Counted from the stretch's first letter, positions 1-13,157 are shown. The stretch: 64,000 bases of DNA from Melampsora larici-populina 98AG31 (GCF_000204055.1 NW_006768831.1:264720-328719), one strand, 5' to 3'. Program-made: numbers and translations. The notes: generated by a model not told the origin, from the sequence alone.

Positions 1-170
1 CCTCGAGGCTCGTCGAAGCCATTTTGACAAGCAATTTGAAAAAGATTCTATGTACAGCGTGAGTCAGATTGACTACATAATGGCTCCAATGCAATGGCTC
101 ACATTGTATTGAAATGTGACACATATTTCGCCCCAGTGGCCGAGCGGCTGCAAGGCTGAATGCCGAAACT

Positions 171-264
171 TACTGTCGTTCTCGAAAAGCTTGTCCAAGT
201 TTTCCCGCCAAATTGCTCGAGTTTTGCAGGAAAACTAGGACAAGATTTCCGAGAACAACAGTAT
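171..264. repeat. Short foldback (about 35-bp stem, 23-nt loop)
   Basis: Positions 171-205 are the near-complete reverse complement of 229/230-264, with about 31 of 35 positions pairing and no gaps. The loop (206-228) is unpaired. It lies about 100 bp upstream of the start codon of the gene at 371. It could be the hairpin of a small-RNA precursor, a tiny MITE or a cruciform-forming site. There is no terminal target duplication that I can see. The fold is directly visible; any function is inference. Confidence 0.75.
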
Positions 265-370
265 CTCTTATCCATCAATCCTTTAAGCAATCGGCAGACT
301 TCACGCATTCTGATACTTTGGCTGGCTCAATCACATCGTTGCTTTGTTACTTTCCTTAACCTATCTCAAG

Positions 371-1559
371 ATGCCACCGGGATGCTTCGGACATAGGCGT
401 TCGACCGCCGATATGGCGACTGATTTCCGACCCAACTCAAGTGAGAGTGGTGATACCGCCAAGCATCCTTCCCCGCCTGTCTCACGAAGACCCAGTACAT
501 CGATACCCAGCACCGATCCAAAAATGCCTGCATGGTGTCAACAGTGTACAATTACATCTGACCGGCCATTTGTACACCTGGGTAAGTCTGAAACATGCTC
601 TTAGTTTTCGTCAAGGTTTATGTCTGACGCAAGTGCTTGCGTTATCGGGTTACGTTACGCCAGGTAATCCGGATGAATCCTGCGACTTATCTCGTGAAAG
701 GTGGGATTCGTCAAGCATGCGTGGGCAACAGCCAACCCAGTGTCCGCATAACACACCGGTAGCGTCGCTATCCATCAAGACGAACATGGGCGTAATATCT
801 TGGGACGAACGCCGAGCGCGGGCTAGAGCTCTTGCCCAGATCACTCATGACTTGCCGGATCCTCGGCTCATGCTTTTACGCCCTTCGAACTCACAGTCAT
901 CGCCCTTGAGCTCACCGGAAATTCGTTCTCGCCAGCCCTCCAATAACTCCAATTGGACTCATGATTCAGAGGAAACCTCCGGAGGCAGCGTACTCCATTC
1001 TCCGACCTCCAATATCCTTGTCAGCAGCCCAATTAGATCAAGTCGGGCCCAGCATATCTCTTTGGTCAACAATCAATCTTCTAAAGCGATGGAGAGTTTG
1101 AACGCTTTTTCGGACGAGGAGGAAAAGGTCCGGTTTGTTCAACGTGAAACATTCCTTGAGCGCTATGAGAAACAGCGACACACCTCATTTGTCGAGTCGT
1201 TAGAAAATCCTGAGGCTCTGATCCCTTCGACCGAAAACTTAACTACTTCCTTCACCACAAACTTCAGGCGTGCGATTTGTAAGAATCTGAGTGCTCGCCC
1301 CGGCAGTAGGAATGGCATGAAGTATTTTCCTATCAAGCCTTCCAAGCCTAGAGCGGCGTCAACATTATCACATTCCACGGGGGATACAAGCTTACCGATA
1401 GAAATTGTCAAGACCGTATCCGTGATCGTGGAAGACAATGGCGTGACTTCAAATCCTCCACCATCCTCAGGACCGCTCATCAACACCCCTTGTGACAGTA
1501 CTCCTCTTGAGCCTGCAATCAGTGATAGCACTAGTGGAAGATCTGCCAATACCTTTTAA
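371..1559 (+). CDS. Hypothetical protein, two exons, about 368 aa
   Basis: I do not recognise this protein. Model: exon 1 is 371-581 and exon 2 is 664-1559, with an intron starting GTAAGT and ending GCCAG, phase 1 at both sides, total 1107 nt. The start is the ATG at 371. The second-exon frame stays open upstream only with a GTG and no ATG, which favours the spliced model. The N-terminus has CQQC and another Cys about 20 residues on, too little to call a zinc site. The middle is Ser/Pro/Asn rich. A charged helical stretch (FSDEEEKVRFVQRETFLERY) lies about two thirds along. No signal peptide or membrane segment is evident. The next gene, on the same strand, starts about 1 kb downstream. It may be a lineage-specific disordered protein. 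The reading frame is likely real because of its length; the function is unknown. Confidence 0.5.
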
Positions 1560-2600
1560 ATCAATCCGCCAAAATTTGGGGAAAATCGACTTCTACCGGC
1601 ATTACACGACATTCGCATTGATATTAACTTGAGACGTGATATCGACACTGACGGTACAGTGTATTGTTGTGCCTTTGTTCAAACGGAAGACTTTATCCTC
1701 TTTTAGGTTGAGCTATCCCCCAATCCACGTCTAACATATATATTTGATAGGTGAATTGTAATGCAAGAATGATGGCATGGATCAGATACGGGATAACGAG
1801 TGAGACGAATGCTCATGAATTGGTCATGTTAGTCTACAATAACGAGTCCTGGAGTATTGTATAATCTAATTATAGCTTACAATGATCACGACAATGATTG
1901 AGTTCCAGTATTGCTTGCATGCCTTCTCTTCCCAAGAATGTAGATACATACATACCACTTTGCCAGACAGACATAGAAATACGGTTCCAAACGAAATTCA
2001 CGTCTCAAATGTGCACAATCCGAGCCAACCAGCTCACATGTGGTTTGTGTGCTTTTTGAGCTCTGACCCCAGATGTGCCAAGCTTCATGACTAGTTTGTA
2101 CCCGTGAGGGTATCAATGCTGTTTCGAAGGCCTCGATGACGCAGACTCATGACGCGCAGCACAGTTGACCCAAACGCGCGTATCATCGATTGTCGGGATG
2201 GGAAAGACGAATCAGAAGCTCGAAACTCTTCGCTTTGAACACGTCTGGTCTCTGGTCTTTTCCTTCACGTTGTGATTTCACTTACGAAGCCCTTACAGGC
2301 GAAACGAGCTCACATCGACCGGTTGGCAGAGGCACGTCACTTTCAACGTCACCCTCAATGCGCATAACCACCAGGCAGCAGCAGCCTATGTATGGCAGGA
2401 TATCCAGTCACAGCTCGCCTCTGGTCAACAGATATCTTGGTATACATTCTACCTCACGTACAGGCGATAGGGAGAAGAGTCTTGTGTTACAGCATTTGCG
2501 ACTGCTGCTCGTCTTAAATCTTTGTGAACCACCCGTGAAGTTACGCGGCACATCCCTCATCACTCGCTTGTCTCAATCCGTTCTTTGAAGATTCTACGCC
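1560..2600. other. Intergenic DNA / 5' region of the PX gene
   Basis: This is the 3' flank of the first gene and the promoter and 5' leader of the PX-domain gene. An open frame at 2190-2588 has no ATG start and no recognisable motif, so I treat it as leader sequence. The stretch just before 2601 is pyrimidine-rich, as is common in fungal leaders. No repeat is evident. Confidence 0.5.
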
Positions 2601-5600
2601 ATGAGTGCAAGGCCACGCTCTGATCAGTCGAGTTCCGAGTTCGACTCAGACTTCGACCATCGCCCCCACAGCACGTTTATTGCTGATGCCATTCGTTTAG
2701 CCGCGTCAAGACCATTATTGATCAATCACCCCAACTCGAAGAACAAGCCATCAAGTACTTCTACAGACGCAGGCACTCTGCCCCCCGTGCGTCAATTCAC
2801 AGCACGCACTACCAGGTCGGGTAGCCTCACCAGCCAAGATGATGATATGGTGACAGAACCTTTAAAAATCAAACGCACTTCTAGTACCTCAGTGGTTGCG
2901 CGTAGCTCAACCCACGCCGAGAAGATTCCAACTGCTACAATGATGAACGTAACTGCGTCACACGTCGATCGACAATTCGAGGATACTCTCTATCACACTA
3001 TCCATCCTTTCGAGACCGAAATTGGTCGAGGACCATCACACATGTCCTCTGTTTCACAAACCATCGCGCGGTTCCCCTCAAACCCTACACGCCCGCGCTT
3101 TTCACGAATGAAGTCTGCGCCTACTCTCTCGCGGAATGACTCGGCTGCAGAAACCGCACCTCTACCTCTCCCTGACGAAGACGAGGCAAACTCCAGCGAG
3201 ACGTCATATTATGGTCAGAGAAGCAACGTGGCAAGCACCCGAAAAAGTCTTAGGATGGCTGGTTCTAGACCTCCTAGCGTATCGCTGTCCTCCCACTCCC
3301 GCTCACGTGCTCAAAGCGTCCGAAGTCGTGCGTCTAGTGCCGCAAGCTGTCCTGACGAACGTGATGACCAACCTGTCTCGGGTTATCTCTTCTTACACGA
3401 GATACCACCTCTTCCTCCTTTCCCCAAGCCTCCCTCCAAAAGCCGTCCGAAGCCCTCGTGGAAAGACGCTGAACAAAGCAGAAGTGGACTTCCTAATCTG
3501 GAACGTGCGCTTTCGGTACGCTCAATGATGAATGAAACGAAGGAGGGAACTTCACCGTTCCAGCCTTCTAAGACGTAAGCTGATCTCCCTCATCAGCCTG
3601 TTCTATTTTACCTTTCCATATTTCTGACCAGTCCGGCCGGGTGCTTGTAGTGACACACCATCATTACCATCACCTCAGCACGTGTGGTATTTTCTACGGG
3701 TGTTAGTAGGCCTAGAGCTCCGATGGGAGTTTTCGCGTGCCTGGAAACTAACGAGTCTTGATCATATTGAAGGCGATCGTGATGGCAATAATAATAATAA
3801 TATCATGGGACACTATGCTTTACCAAACGATGATGGGTGAGTAATGAAAATGTCGCCATTGGCAGTCCCATTTCCTCGTGTTTTAAGTTGCAATGATGAG
3901 CTTTCCAAGATCTCTTGCTGATTTACTTTTGACATACAGGAGTACTTACAGTCATGATTCCAGCTCCACCACAGAGCCCATGTCTTCGGATCATTTTCCT
4001 ATCCTACGCTACCTCATTCGGCATTTTCTCCTTACATTTCCCATAATTCGGGACATTGTTTCAGTGGATCCAACTCACATCAATGCCAGCGAATCGAACC
4101 AGGAGGATAATGACAATTCTCCTACCATTCCAATATACTGGACCGCTGGAATAATCCCTATTCTGCGACGATTCCAACAAGCCAATCTTAGCACATCGAT
4201 CGACTTGGGAAGCCGCGGTTTCCTTGAAATCATGGGCGGTGTTCATGTCATGGGTATCATCGAGCGGTTTGTTTCAACCGGTATAAAGATTTTGGACGAG
4301 CCCGTCGATCTTAAGCGTGAAAGTTTGCAGCATACTTTGGAATCATCAAGATTGGACCCTTCGTTTCGGGATGCGAGTGCCACCTCTCTGAGTCGTTATG
4401 GAGAACAGATGAAAGGTATCGGCAAAGAGTGGCAAAGAATCTCGGCCGGAAGCCACGCAGCTAGCCAACGGGCGGAGATCGGAACCGTGACACCCTCCAA
4501 CTCTTATCACATTGGTAAAATCTCGCCGCGTGCAGATTCAAGATTAGATCAGTCAAGTCATCGAGACATTGAAGAGTCAAATAATTACGAGCGCGTGGCC
4601 AATAAAACCCCTTCGGCGGATCCTGAATATGGCCAGGTGCGATTGGGTCCGCGCGCTTCGAATTCTGATCTCACCACTTGGCTACCAAATGTATTCAATC
4701 AAATTGAAGCACCCGCAATGAATCTTTCAGATACTGTAGGTAGCTCTATTCGTCATGAATCCGACAACTTCCGCCATCCGCCCACAGACCAGACTGCTGA
4801 TGGATCAAAAGAAGAGTCTGAGCCACATTCTATCGCACATCAAATGTATGTTTTAGCACTAGAAGGCTCAGAAACTGATAATATGGGCCGAAAAACCTCG
4901 CATTCGCATCAAATGAGTAACTCTCTCAGTCGATTTGGGTCCGGACGTCATCGCGCCATGGCTTCCCCTTCCGAAATGAGTCTTAGGGAAGGGGACGCTT
5001 CGGGATATCCTGATAATCCATTAAATGCGCAAGCCGAAAAGAGCTCCGTCGACTCCTTAATATGCTCTCCGAGCGCTCGTGCGAAGTACCAGAGACCGAC
5101 GCCTGTAGAAGGCTACACTATCCCTGACACCATGCTCTATCCCGATTCGTCGACGCTGCATCTTGATTTGGAGTCATCTCAGAAGCTCCAGGCGCCTCAC
5201 GTATATGATACATCATCTGCTCATTACCGGAAAAGGTCAGAAAACGCCGGCAGAAGTGATGACAATCTTTTAGATGGCGCCGAGAAAGAACATGTCTCTG
5301 GTCAGATACCCGGAGCTAGTGACGTGTCACGAAAGGAGGTTGGGACATCTTCGAGGAAAAGACGGTTTACTTTGCGCTCGATATCACGTTGGATGAACAC
5401 ACCGCCCAAAAGCTCGGAAGATATCGCCAATAAACCAGTGGATATTCCTACCACATCGCGCCTTGCCCCCGCTTCGTCTTCTCACTTGTCAATAAACGCG
5501 ATGTCTCCAACAATCTCAAGAGACAACACGGACAACTCATCTGAAATGTCTGAAAATCAGCCTCGTCATCGTTTCTATGCTGCCATGGCAGTCCCAGAAA

Positions 5601-8389
5601 CGTTGTATCAAAGTTCATCGAAACAACAATATCGACATGGTGTTGTGCCGAAGGTTCCAAGCAAGCCCGTAAAGAAACAATTACCACCTGTTTGCAAGCA
5701 AGGAATAGACTGGCCTTGGGGACATCCTGTGCCTTTTTGGAAAGGCACGCCAATTCACAAAGTCTCTTGGGGTGGCTTTGAAGTGGATGTGGTCGGCTTG
5801 CGAAAAACATTCCGGGGACACGTGAGTATCAACCACAGTTTCGGCGCAAAAGTATTCATAAGACTTTCAGTACATACCCTTTTGCGACCTTGAACTGAAA
5901 GACAATCTCATTTCCTCCTCTTATACGCTTCGCAGTCATTCTTGATCCGAGTTCGACGGCCGTCACGCATGGATGAATACGTCCTGCGCGATGAGAGCCA
6001 CTTCAAACGTTACCTCGCGGTCCTAGACAAGGAGTTTCCCAATGCCGTAATAAGAAGGATACCGAGCAGTGATATCAGACCAGAAGATGACGTAATCGAC
6101 CCAGTTGAAGTAACGGATTTCTTTCTGCGTCCGACACTTGACTTGGGCCGTGTATCTGAGAGGCAAGATCACTCTACCGAAGAAAAAAACGAAACCTACT
6201 CAGCTGTTGAAAAACAGGCAACTGGTCCGGCCTGGAGGATCAATGTTCAGCCACCGAGCACTATCAATACCACACGGACTAACGACCAGAATGGGTTTTC
6301 CGGCAGACGTACCGGCGAGGATACTAGAATCGATGGATACCAGAAAAGGCTTTCGAGCAATGTAACTCCCACTGGTACAATTCGACGCAGGAATACGCTG
6401 GGCTCACTATTTCGAGGGGGTAACCACCATTCCAAATTTTCCCTTGAAACTCCATCAGATCATGGGGTTCAAATGCAAACCGAACCCTCTTACCTCCCCG
6501 ACAGGATAAAGTTGAATAGAGAATCTACCAGTGCAGGCAAGCCAAACAATTTCAGCACTGGTCTCGCGAGGAAATTGTCCAAAAATTCATCAAAGGCTTC
6601 GCATGACGCCCATCGACGAGCATTGAGGGGTTGGCTTCGTGACACGCTTTCGATCAGGATGGTTGGGCATCATCGAGAGACCGCAGCTTTCTTACTCCTG
6701 AACAGCATCATACCAAAGGAAATTGACTTACTAGAGATACGGGATAGGGAAGCTGTGGATCGAGATCGCAGAGAACGGAGGATTTTGGTAGCTCAAGGTG
6801 CTGCAGAACGCGCGAAATTGATACATGAATGGTGGCGAGAAGTTGTTGAGGAGTTTGTAAGCGGAGATGGATTAAATAACCTCTCGGATGAAATCAGGAA
6901 ATGCCGCAAGATCGATGAATTGCCGAACAGGTTTCGAAAGTCAATAGAATGGATTCAGATGAATATTGCTCAAGGCATACATGACTTATTAGTCATTGGT
7001 GAGCAGTCAGATGTATTTTTCGAAAAGCTCTTGAGCTATAATTCTTCTTTTCCGTGGTTTCTCTTCAAAAACATTCTCAAAATCCCAAAAACAAACTTGA
7101 TGTGCAAGGCTCTAGTAGAATTGCTGTTCTTTAAAAAGGGTACACTCAATAAAGGCAGAAAAAGTTTGATGCAACGCCTCATCAACATCGCTATTAATGA
7201 AGACGAAGAAGACCCCCTCTCCATACAGAAGCGTATACATTCTTGCCGGGCACGTATCCAGAGTTTGACGATGTGCGAAAAACTGATCAAGTTTGCGTAT
7301 GCCGACCGCGAAACGAAACAACTTTTCCGAACATACGCCGGTTAGTCACATCATTTTTGACTATCTGATTATGACTAATAAAGAACATCTCTCCGGATTC
7401 ATTTGGAACAGATTCAGAGAGACTCGAGCTGGTGGTAACGATCGTGCGCAGCGCGGAAGAGCCCCGTTTAGACAAATATGACTTGGAGAGGGTCGTGCGA
7501 GCCTCGAAGGTATATGCCTCCCTCCTGAGAAAGAACCGCAACCGCATCACGAAGTCGATGACAGAAAACATCAGTGTTCGATTGATTCTGGATCTTAAGT
7601 TGTATCTCCGTCTTGTCAGCCAAGAACGCGACACGAAGCAGGTCCAGGAAATCTTCTCCGAAAGCAGCACACTCGAAGCATTTGAGATTCTAGTGACGCC
7701 TTTCCTTGAGTTTCTTAAGCGCACTTACAAGATTGGAAATGGACCACAAGCGGTAGATGATTCTCAAAAGTTTATCGAACAGCTTATAACTATATTAACT
7801 GCTTTAAGAAACAGGATCCAGGGTTAGCCATCATTGTCATTTTTGCCTCAGACCCCTTTAACTACAAAACACTGATTATAATTGATTCTACAGATCCCCA
7901 GAAATCAGTCCGCATCATCGCTCGATTATTGGATCGCCATCAGCAAACCCTTTATGCTTGGATACGATCCATACATACTCATGATTCAATTTTCGAAGAG
8001 ATCTTTCAGTGGGCTTGGACGGCAATGATGTTTCTCAGACGCGGTCTCTCGGAGCCTGTACTCTTGCCTCAAATCCTTCCAACCACAGGAAATGACGCTC
8101 TCAAAAGCGAACTGGACGATCTGGTCCATTGGGAATCTCTGAAACGCAAATTACAATATGAGCACCTGTGCCGCCGATATTCTTCGGACGTGGATGGCGA
8201 CGATCCAGTGATAGTTGAGGGGGATGGGTTTGGGAAATCCAAGCTAGAGCCTCTTGTGGAAATATCACCGCGACCCCCAAGGCTAGAGCAAATTCCGCGT
8301 TGCTTATCAGCCTTCAGGAATGCGATTTCCCAAACGTGAGTCTACCTTTCCCAACTTCGGTTGAGTAGTCGATACATATCAGACGCTGA
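2601..8389 (+). CDS. PX domain protein with PX-associated (PXB) and DUF3818 domains, about 1768 aa
   Basis: Phosphoinositide-binding PX protein of the fungal PXB-PX-DUF3818 family (yeast YPR097W/Lec1 type), thought to act at membranes in lipid distribution. Exons: 2601-3574, 3651-3836, 3940 (or 3910)-5821, 5936-7340, 7412-7822, 7894-8335, and possibly 8383-8389; all phases agree. If the last intron is not used, the stop is at 8337-8339. Residues 1-324 are Ser-rich and disordered. PXB begins about residue 325 (QHVWYFLRVLVGLELRWEF) and continues with HFPILRYLIRHFLLTFP. A long disordered stretch follows. PX spans about 985-1060, split by an intron (PFWKGTPIHKVSWGGFEVDV, then SFLIRVRRPSRMDEYV and HFKRYLAVLDKEFP). 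DUF3818 spans about 1240-1700 (RGWLRDTLSIR, FLLLNSIIP, GRKSLMQRLINIAI). The PX lacks a textbook RRYSEF motif, so lipid specificity cannot be inferred. It is longer than the yeast protein because of the linkers. A second family member starts at 60851. Confidence 0.85.
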
Positions 8390-10055
8390 GTGGATAACAC
8401 TCTTTTATGAAGGTGTTTTAGGTTCCTTGTGTGAGACAAGCTATCAATATGTGTTCATGCAACTCCTTGGAAGATGTTCCTAGTACAACACCTCTTCATT
8501 TGAATGCTCATGGCGAGACCATGAAGGCATCGGATCTACAAATGTTTGAAGTGCAAAACTGAAGCTTGACTTTTTTGATCGGACGTTTGTGATGTGTGTA
8601 ATAATAAAAGTTCTTGTCGATAAAACCAAGATCTTTCACCACCATTTAATCGCGTTCAATACATTTGTCTTTTTCTTATCTTACCAAACTTGAAGTCCAA
8701 CTGGGATCCCCTTTTGTGGAAGTTGAGCGCAAGCTAGCATGTTCTATTTGAACCTGATTGTTTTTTCGCCTTCCCTCGAATCCAGATCCCTCGTTTCCTT
8801 CATTTCCTTTGATCGCCACTTCAAACTTTGTTTTTATTCAGTAGAAAATCACGGTCTTCCGTATGTTCTTTTATCTTGCTCGCCTTTACCACATCGAAAA
8901 CAACTCCGTTAGCAACCTCCATAAAATGTATCCATATATGTAACTCATCCACATCGACGACTTTGGCAGGAGCCCTGCGTTTTGATACCATCAATCCGTC
9001 TTCGCGGATGCTTGCGCAAAGTTTTGAAAGTCACTTGGAACCCGACTTATCGGGAGGCTTGGGGAAGTATTGGCTGAATAAGAAGCAACCTTCTTTCGGA
9101 AAATTGAACATTTGTCTGAGAGCGCTGCCAGACACCATCACAACACGGACATTGGCAAGCGCATAAGAAATGTAGCATAGGATTCGTAAGCCTCCGAGTT
9201 CAAGATACGTACCCAAAGCAAGTCAAAGGATATCACAAAAGTTGGAGATATGATTGGGGTTTTCAGCCAGAGTGTGAATGTGTTTGTCCAGGGTCATTCT
9301 TTCTTTGGTCAGTTTGTTGTGGAAAACCTGAGTCGTAGGTTGGTACGTGTATTAACCAAGCGGAGTGTCAAAGGAGGAATGACATCCAGGCAAATAGGGT
9401 AATGTACGAAAACCTCTAAAGAGGTGCAACAAAGATGACAAATGGCAGTCTCCCCCAAAGAGTCTGTCAATTCAACATTCTGATGCAATTTTCATTTCTC
9501 CATCAAGAATTTGTTTGTCAGAAAAATTTCATCTTCATTTTTTGCTAAACTCGTTATCAACAACTTCAGAAAAAAGAAAATCAATAATCTACAAAAATAC
9601 ACTTTCAGTATATCTTTTTCATCAGCAGCGTCATGAAAGTTTCAATAAAAAAAAATCTTTCAGTTGTTTTCATAAAATCTATATAGTTATCTAAATTTCT
9701 TTTTCCCGCCCACCACCAAACTTAACAAGTTTGGCCCACCACCCTCTTATAAGTCAGACTAGTGTTAAGTTTCTAAGGGGTGTTGAGATTCAATCAACAC
9801 AAGCATACATGATCTTGCTCCTAGATTATGCTTATAGCAGATTTCACCCCAATCTTTGCACATATATATACAACAACATATTATTCTTGATGGGTCTTCT
9901 TTTCCCCATCAATGAAAAGAAGACTTCTTAGTTGTTATCCTTATCGGACCCAAGATAAGACTGTGAACTTGTTTGTTCTTTTCAACTTAGACCGTATTCC
10001 AAGACATTCTCAAGGGGCTTTTCAGTTATATTCTTAAAAATTGTTCTCTTTTTTA
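8390..10055. other. Gene-free intergenic region
   Basis: This is AT-rich DNA downstream of the PX gene. The small ORFs here (for example 8828-9166) have no recognisable motifs. The only structure I see is a perfect 11-bp hairpin at 9894-9923, listed separately. Confidence 0.5.
9894..9923. repeat. Perfect 11-bp hairpin
   Basis: GTCTTCTTTTC at 9894-9904 pairs with GAAAAGAAGAC at 9913-9923 across an 8-nt loop (CCCATCAA). It stands alone in AT-rich intergenic DNA. The same architecture, with a related TTCTTTTC/GAAAAGAA core, recurs at 48524-48551. Confidence 0.7.
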
Positions 10056-10057
10056 TA

Positions 10058-10961
10058 CAGTCTAACCCGCGCTGTTGTATACCCGCGCATATGCATATCC
10101 AGCCAAAATGCATAGGTTTTGGTCTCCACCACGCTGGTGCGGGCCAAAACAAGATTTTAATTGCATATTGCATGATGCATAGGGTCAAAGCAAAAAAAAT
10201 TATATCTTGGAAGCGGTATTGCATAGGTCAAACCCAGTGATGTGGTGGTGATACTGACAAAAAGCAACAGCAGTTGTGCTTTGGAATGATCAGCAAAGTG
10301 ATATCACCCACCTCACACGATCTTCGGCTCCCTTAGATCAATTTGCATCTTTTTTCATCATGTCTGCTACTGAAAACAAGGAATTAGCTCACATAGAGGG
10401 CACTGGTACAGCTTCTGGTCTCAAATTGGACAACTCTTTGCAGAAGTATGCCGAGATGCTTGAGTCCGAGCTGTTTTTTGGTAACAAAAAACAAGTGGCA
10501 ATAACTGATTTCTTCCAACGTGTGACTATATCTAACACTTGATTATCGATAGCCTTCAAAAATACTTCAATTTCTTTCTTTTTGTACATGTCGTACCAAA
10601 TAAGCACAAGTCCTCAAAAGTTATTGTTTGTTGACTGTTTTTTGTAACACATTGTACTTGATAAAGCATGTTCTTGAAAACAATTGTTTTTGTTTCTTTC
10701 TGTACATATCGTACTAAATAGACAACAAATGTCCTCAAAATTAAACACTTTCTTACTGAAGTTTTCCCACCTTCACCCTCTCTTGTCCCATATGGGTGGG
10801 GTAATACAATAACCGTACTAATGCATAATTCTATGCAATACACCCCAAAATCTAAATGCATATTTTTATGCATTTTGGGGGTGTAGGTCAAAAAGCATAA
10901 CCCGTCTAATTGCATAGGAAAGTGAGTCTCCCCAAATTATGCATTAGCGCGGGTTAGACTG
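10058..10961. mobile_element. Non-autonomous TA-flanked DNA transposon, 904 bp
   Basis: The element has perfect 16-bp terminal inverted repeats, CAGTCTAACCCGCGCT at the left end and its reverse complement at the right end. It is flanked on both sides by TA (10056-10057 and 10962-10963), the signature of Tc1/mariner/pogo-type insertion; the CAGT start fits pogo-like elements. Subterminal sequence carries repeated ATGCAT/TGCATA words and a direct duplication of a TTCTTTTTGTACAT-like segment (about 10574 and 10695). The internal ORF 10360-10542 (about 60 aa, starting at the ATG at 10360) has no transposase motif, so the element would need a transposase in trans. A diverged relative of the left end lies near 41018. 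Confidence 0.85.
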
Positions 10962-13157
10962 TAATGCGGACTGGGGAGCACTCTAGTGGGGTAGCTCAGC
11001 GCCCAGTGTGGCCACCCGCAAGTACTCCCAGTCCTTTCCCCTCCTGCACCCCACAACTCAGGCCAAAACATGCTGCAATCCAGGCCTCCGACCGTCATGA
11101 GTAGTACACGGAACTTTGCCAAATAAACCCAAACTGATTCCCTACGCAGGCTGTAAGTGTTGCATGAAGTGATTTCACCATATGTATGAGGTGATCATTT
11201 TCTCAGTCTAGTTTCAGTTTTGCAACTTATCTCAGGATTTTATGTCATGCCTGTGTTGTAAACTCATGTGGCTTACACGACTGTGGCACAGACTTTCTTG
11301 GGCTACTGCTAACAAAACTCTGTCAGATCTTGTTTTCAGATTCCACTTCATTTGTGGGATCTTATCTTCCTTTTCACTTATGTGTTATCCACATATTGTC
11401 CATTCACTATATCACGGTCAAATGTCATCCTTTGTAAACTATATCCAATCCTTAAACCATCAATTCAAAACAATCTAGAGCCCTAATGACAACTCAGTGA
11501 TCCATCCCCTTATAAGGCAGAGACTCTGCTAGAGAAGAGCTACAAGTATATGTAGTGAAGATGTGACCTTATAACAATATTGATGTACAATGCGGATGAT
11601 ATTGGTTATTCCATTCAGGTTGCCATGTTTCTTGTGAGGCAGAACACCTCCTGGACCTTGTGTCTCCCAGGCCATAATTTGATGCTAAAAATGAATGTAG
11701 CTCAAGCCTACAATGAGGTTGTGGTGAGATTTAGCCTGCTACGGCAATAACTTTCTGCAGAGAAAAATGGAGATCAATGTGTGTCAGTGTCAAATTATCA
11801 AGTTGGCTAAATTGAAAGCTGGCACACAGTGTTGACTAAATGGAATGGGGGAAGGCATAGGCGCAAAAAGGCAAAAAGGGTGGCTAGGTTGACAGACGAG
11901 GAAACTAGGAGACCATTCACAAAGGATTGTTGTAAGGATTAAACTTGCGGAGCTCCCTCAGAACTGGTTCATCATCTCTCTTCAGTGTCCGCTCAATTTC
12001 TTCTTATGGATTTCTATGGAGTCCCGGAATAGGCATCTAGTAGTATGCACTGCAGCTCCAATAAGCGCAATCTTGAACAAAAACCTGATTGAAAACCTCT
12101 GACCTATAAGATGGTACAGAGTAATGATAATCTGATTAGTATATATATTATCAATTGCTAGATAACTGATCTTTGGATCTAAAGAGGACTGTTCTACTTG
12201 ATCAAAACCACATATAACATATTTTGTCAATAAGCATATAACATCATGCAAAGAAATAAAACTGAAGTTGAAAAGAAAAATCACAAGTGAGTCGAGTGAA
12301 TTCAGGGATAGCAACTATATGGAGTTAATGATTTTGGTGCATTGGGGCCAATTCACAGCTAATGTATCCTCCTAATTTGAAAATGATTTTAATATTCCTC
12401 CTCTTTTTGGTAATCTCATGTATCTCCTAATTCTCTTTCCCTTGTTGATTGAACACTCCAACACTCCCGTTGTTTTCAGTAAAGAAATTGTTGTTTCAAA
12501 AATTACGAAAAATTCTTTCTTTCCTCTCAATAATTTTTACAATATTTCCAACTATCAATTCTAGTTATTTTAGGATACAGACCTTAGTTCCTCCAGTTCA
12601 TTTAAAAATCTCACACTCTTGCTATACACCAAGTTGGACCCCAGGTTAGATTTTTTCATTGCCTGCCCACCTGCCCAAACTTAAATAAGTCCCTCACCAA
12701 CAGCCTGAGGCTTGAGCAAGGGACTTACCTCAAAAACCCAAATTTTTGCGCGAAAAGCAGGCTGTATTCAGCAAAGAATCTCTACCTCTTAATATTTTTT
12801 TGGCTCATTCAAGTCCCTTTCATGCAAAGAGGTAAAATAATGCCCACAAGCCATTACAACGCTCCAACTTTCAGAAGCTCCATTTGTGGACTGGAAGTTC
12901 TGCTGCTCAGTGACTTGTGACTTGACTTTGCCCCTTCCTGAGCAGGGAGTGGGTTTGGGGTCTGTATTTCTCAGAAACTGGTGGAAAACTCCAATCTTGG
13001 ACCACCCAAAAGTGCAAGTTCCCAAAGACATATTGGAGAGCTTCAAGCACTAGCACACATAATGGACTCTTCCTAACAGCCTTTTCTTTTTCATGAGGTG
13101 ATGTTTATATAGCCACAAAACCAAGAACACAATCAGGGTATTTAAGATTTGATAAGT
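10962..13157. other. Gene-free AT-rich DNA
   Basis: I see no supported gene here. Short ORFs have no motifs. The region contains a small hairpin, TAAGTCCCT at 12686-12694 with AGGGACTTA at 12719-12727. This resembles hairpins at 36186 and 47369. Confidence 0.45.

Noticed and set aside
130..165. tRNA-Leu/Ser-like start (TGGCCGAGCGG, a box A match)
   Set aside because: No box B (GGTTCGANNCC) or acceptor stem partner follows at the right distance; the following sequence is the foldback.
441..660. Unspliced extension of the first gene's frame
   Set aside because: It begins with GTG and has no ATG; a spliced model from ATG 371 with good splice sites explains the frame.
2190..2588. 132-codon ORF upstream of the PX gene
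   Set aside because: No ATG start and no motif; it most likely lies in the 5' leader.
8828..9166. 112-codon ORF
   Set aside because: No motif, atypical composition, in AT-rich flank.
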